A stretch of DNA of 48,475 bases from Parcubacteria group bacterium GW2011_GWC1_45_14 (GTDB lineage: Bacteria > Patescibacteriota > Minisyncoccia > Moranbacterales > GWC2-37-73): positions 1-48,475 of the forward strand of contig LCKI01000006.1 of NCBI GenBank assembly GCA_001001345.1, written 5' to 3'. The notes below the pieces were generated by a model. That model searched no databases, had not been told where the DNA came from, and worked only from the letters and a program-made list of their open reading frames with translations. Below, one piece after another: positions 47,868 through 48,475 of this stretch (within the stretch, counting starts at the first letter, position 1; each line of letters starts with the position of its first letter). The position numbers were made by a program, and so were the translations under genes.

Positions 47868-48251
47868 TCACGCCGACCCAACCCATCTTGCAAGCTTTTC
47901 TCTTCCTTGTTCATCGATGTTTTTCTGTAATGACACCCAAACAATATCGTTAACATTACTCCTGATATAAATCGCCGTCTGGACTGAAATATACACATCG
48001 GCCCCTCTGACCAGTCCCTTGACCACATCAGCAAGTCTTTCGAAATCCAGGTTGTTTACGGAATATTCGCGCAATTTCGCCAAGCTTCTAGCGACATCTC
48101 CCTGGCTTAATCCGCACGGGAGACGCTCGGCACGGCGCGCAGCTTGAAAAATACAAACGATAAAATCCGGACCCCGAATACCAAACAAGTCCAACTCGTC
48201 ATTACTGCTTTCCGTTACTGGCATTACGGAAACGGCGTATGTACTGCTCAT
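47868..48251 (-). CDS. hypothetical soluble protein, 127 residues
   Basis: Not recognised. A mixed protein with no signal or TM segment: SSTYAVSVMPVTESSNDELD, RGPDFIVCIFQAARRAERLP, a helical middle (LSQGDVARSLAKLREYSVNN, LADVVKGLVRGADVYISVQT) and NDIVWVSLQKNIDEQGREKL. The GAGAGGAG Shine-Dalgarno is strong, and a consensus promoter lies about 90 bases upstream. It is a single-gene unit with a nearly loopless terminator. Confidence 0.6.
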   Translation of the reverse strand: MSSTYAVSVMPVTESSNDELDLFGIRGPDFIVCIFQAARRAERLPCGLSQGDVARSLAKLREYSVNNLDFERLADVVKGLVRGADVYISVQTAIYIRSNVNDIVWVSLQKNIDEQGREKLARWVGSA

Positions 48252-48342
48252 CTCTTCAATCTCCTCTCTGATTGATTAGGTTGATATATTCGTGCTTCCT
48301 AAATAGGAAACATTCTTTTTGCAAGGTACTGACTCACCAGAC

Positions 48343-48371
48343 ATATTACAACACAAGCGCAAAATTGTCAA
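48343..48371 (-). promoter_or_regulatory. promoter of the 127-residue gene
   Basis: Minus strand: -35 TTGACA (48366-48371), 17-base spacer, -10 TAATAT (48343-48348). Predicted start near 48336, giving a leader of about 85 bases. Confidence 0.8.
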
Positions 48372-48445
48372 TACCAACGTAATAGCCCAATAGCTTGGAA
48401 ACGTTTTGGTATACTAAACAGTCACCAAATTAACGTTTCAAACAT

Positions 48446-48475
48446 ATGGCATATACAACCAATCCCAAAATTCCC
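48446..48475 (+). CDS. partial gene, possible transposase/HTH protein N-terminus
   Basis: Ten codons are visible, MAYTTNPKIP, starting at the ATG in CATATGGCA. The opening resembles the N-terminus of HTH transposase-like proteins that I recall from CPR genomes, but ten residues cannot prove it. A TATACT at 48410-48415 may be its -10. Nothing can be said on length or intactness. Confidence 0.3.
   Translation, partial: MAYTTNPKIP

Overview
The window looks like a chromosomal segment of a Candidate Phyla Radiation (Patescibacteria) bacterium, most likely a Parcubacteria-type lineage. The grounds are the gene content: DUF4012 surface proteins, a PaaX/Cas2-like regulator of the kind common in these genomes, many short membrane proteins of unknown function, spacers of a few bases, and AT-rich palindromic intergenic repeats. 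The lineage is inferred; no rRNA gene is present. Code 11 with TAG and TAA as real stops fits all intact genes. Almost everything is on the minus strand; the plus strand carries only two zinc-ribbon genes, one amber-interrupted small gene and a partial gene at the right edge.

Layout. 0-7.7 kb: rplI (cut by the left edge), a membrane protein, then a dTDP-rhamnose/UDP-glucose block read rfbC-rfbB-(frameshifted sugar isomerase-like gene)-rfbD-glyA-rfbA-galU. 7.8-10.8 kb: a small orphan protein, a DUF4012 protein and a Wzz-like protein. 10.8-11.3 kb: a 0.5 kb spacer packed with palindromes, two opposed terminators and a tandem hairpin array (candidate ncRNAs). 11.3-15.3 kb: secreted/surface island: two exported proteins of unknown function, then a two-gene operon of a repetitive VPATG-anchored surface protein and a Ca-binding sortase. 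15.4-23.4 kb: envelope quality control and division: a catalytically dead HtrA paralogue, a polytopic membrane protein, ClpB, an intact HtrA, ferredoxin, a PpiC foldase, an FtsB-like protein and a 36-residue membrane peptide. 23.5-25.4 kb: lepA. 25.6-34.9 kb: murJ, a large DUF4012 protein, three glycosyltransferases, a second Wzz-like protein and a DedA protein. 35-38.8 kb: a broken recJ and an ADP-forming acyl-CoA synthetase. 38.9-40.8 kb: a plus-strand locus with a promoter, a branched leader that overlaps an intrinsic terminator, and two zinc-ribbon membrane proteins sharing a nearly identical 5' end. 40.9-45.3 kb: the Cas2/PaaX-like protein, dnaJ under a CIRCE operator, two membrane proteins and a MazG-like protein. 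45.4-48.3 kb: an island of short unrecognised genes, most with their own Shine-Dalgarno and terminator. The right edge starts a plus-strand gene.

How it fits together. Most of the window builds, exports and maintains the cell surface: nucleotide sugars (galU, rfbABCD), glycosyltransferases, Wzz-like chain-length proteins, DUF4012 proteins, MurJ, and the sortase with its substrate, backed by HtrA, PpiC, ClpB and DnaJ. Beyond the genes, the window is rich in small palindromic elements. One 42-bp element sits in frame inside two unrelated coding sequences, read in two different frames, like Rickettsia palindromic elements. Others lie at promoters and supply -35 hexamers. The best candidates for undescribed biology are this coding palindrome family, the sortase/VPATG pair, the overlapping-terminator leader at 39.1-39.25 kb, the triple-hairpin array at 11.15-11.23 kb, and the amber-interrupted gene at 45.46 kb.
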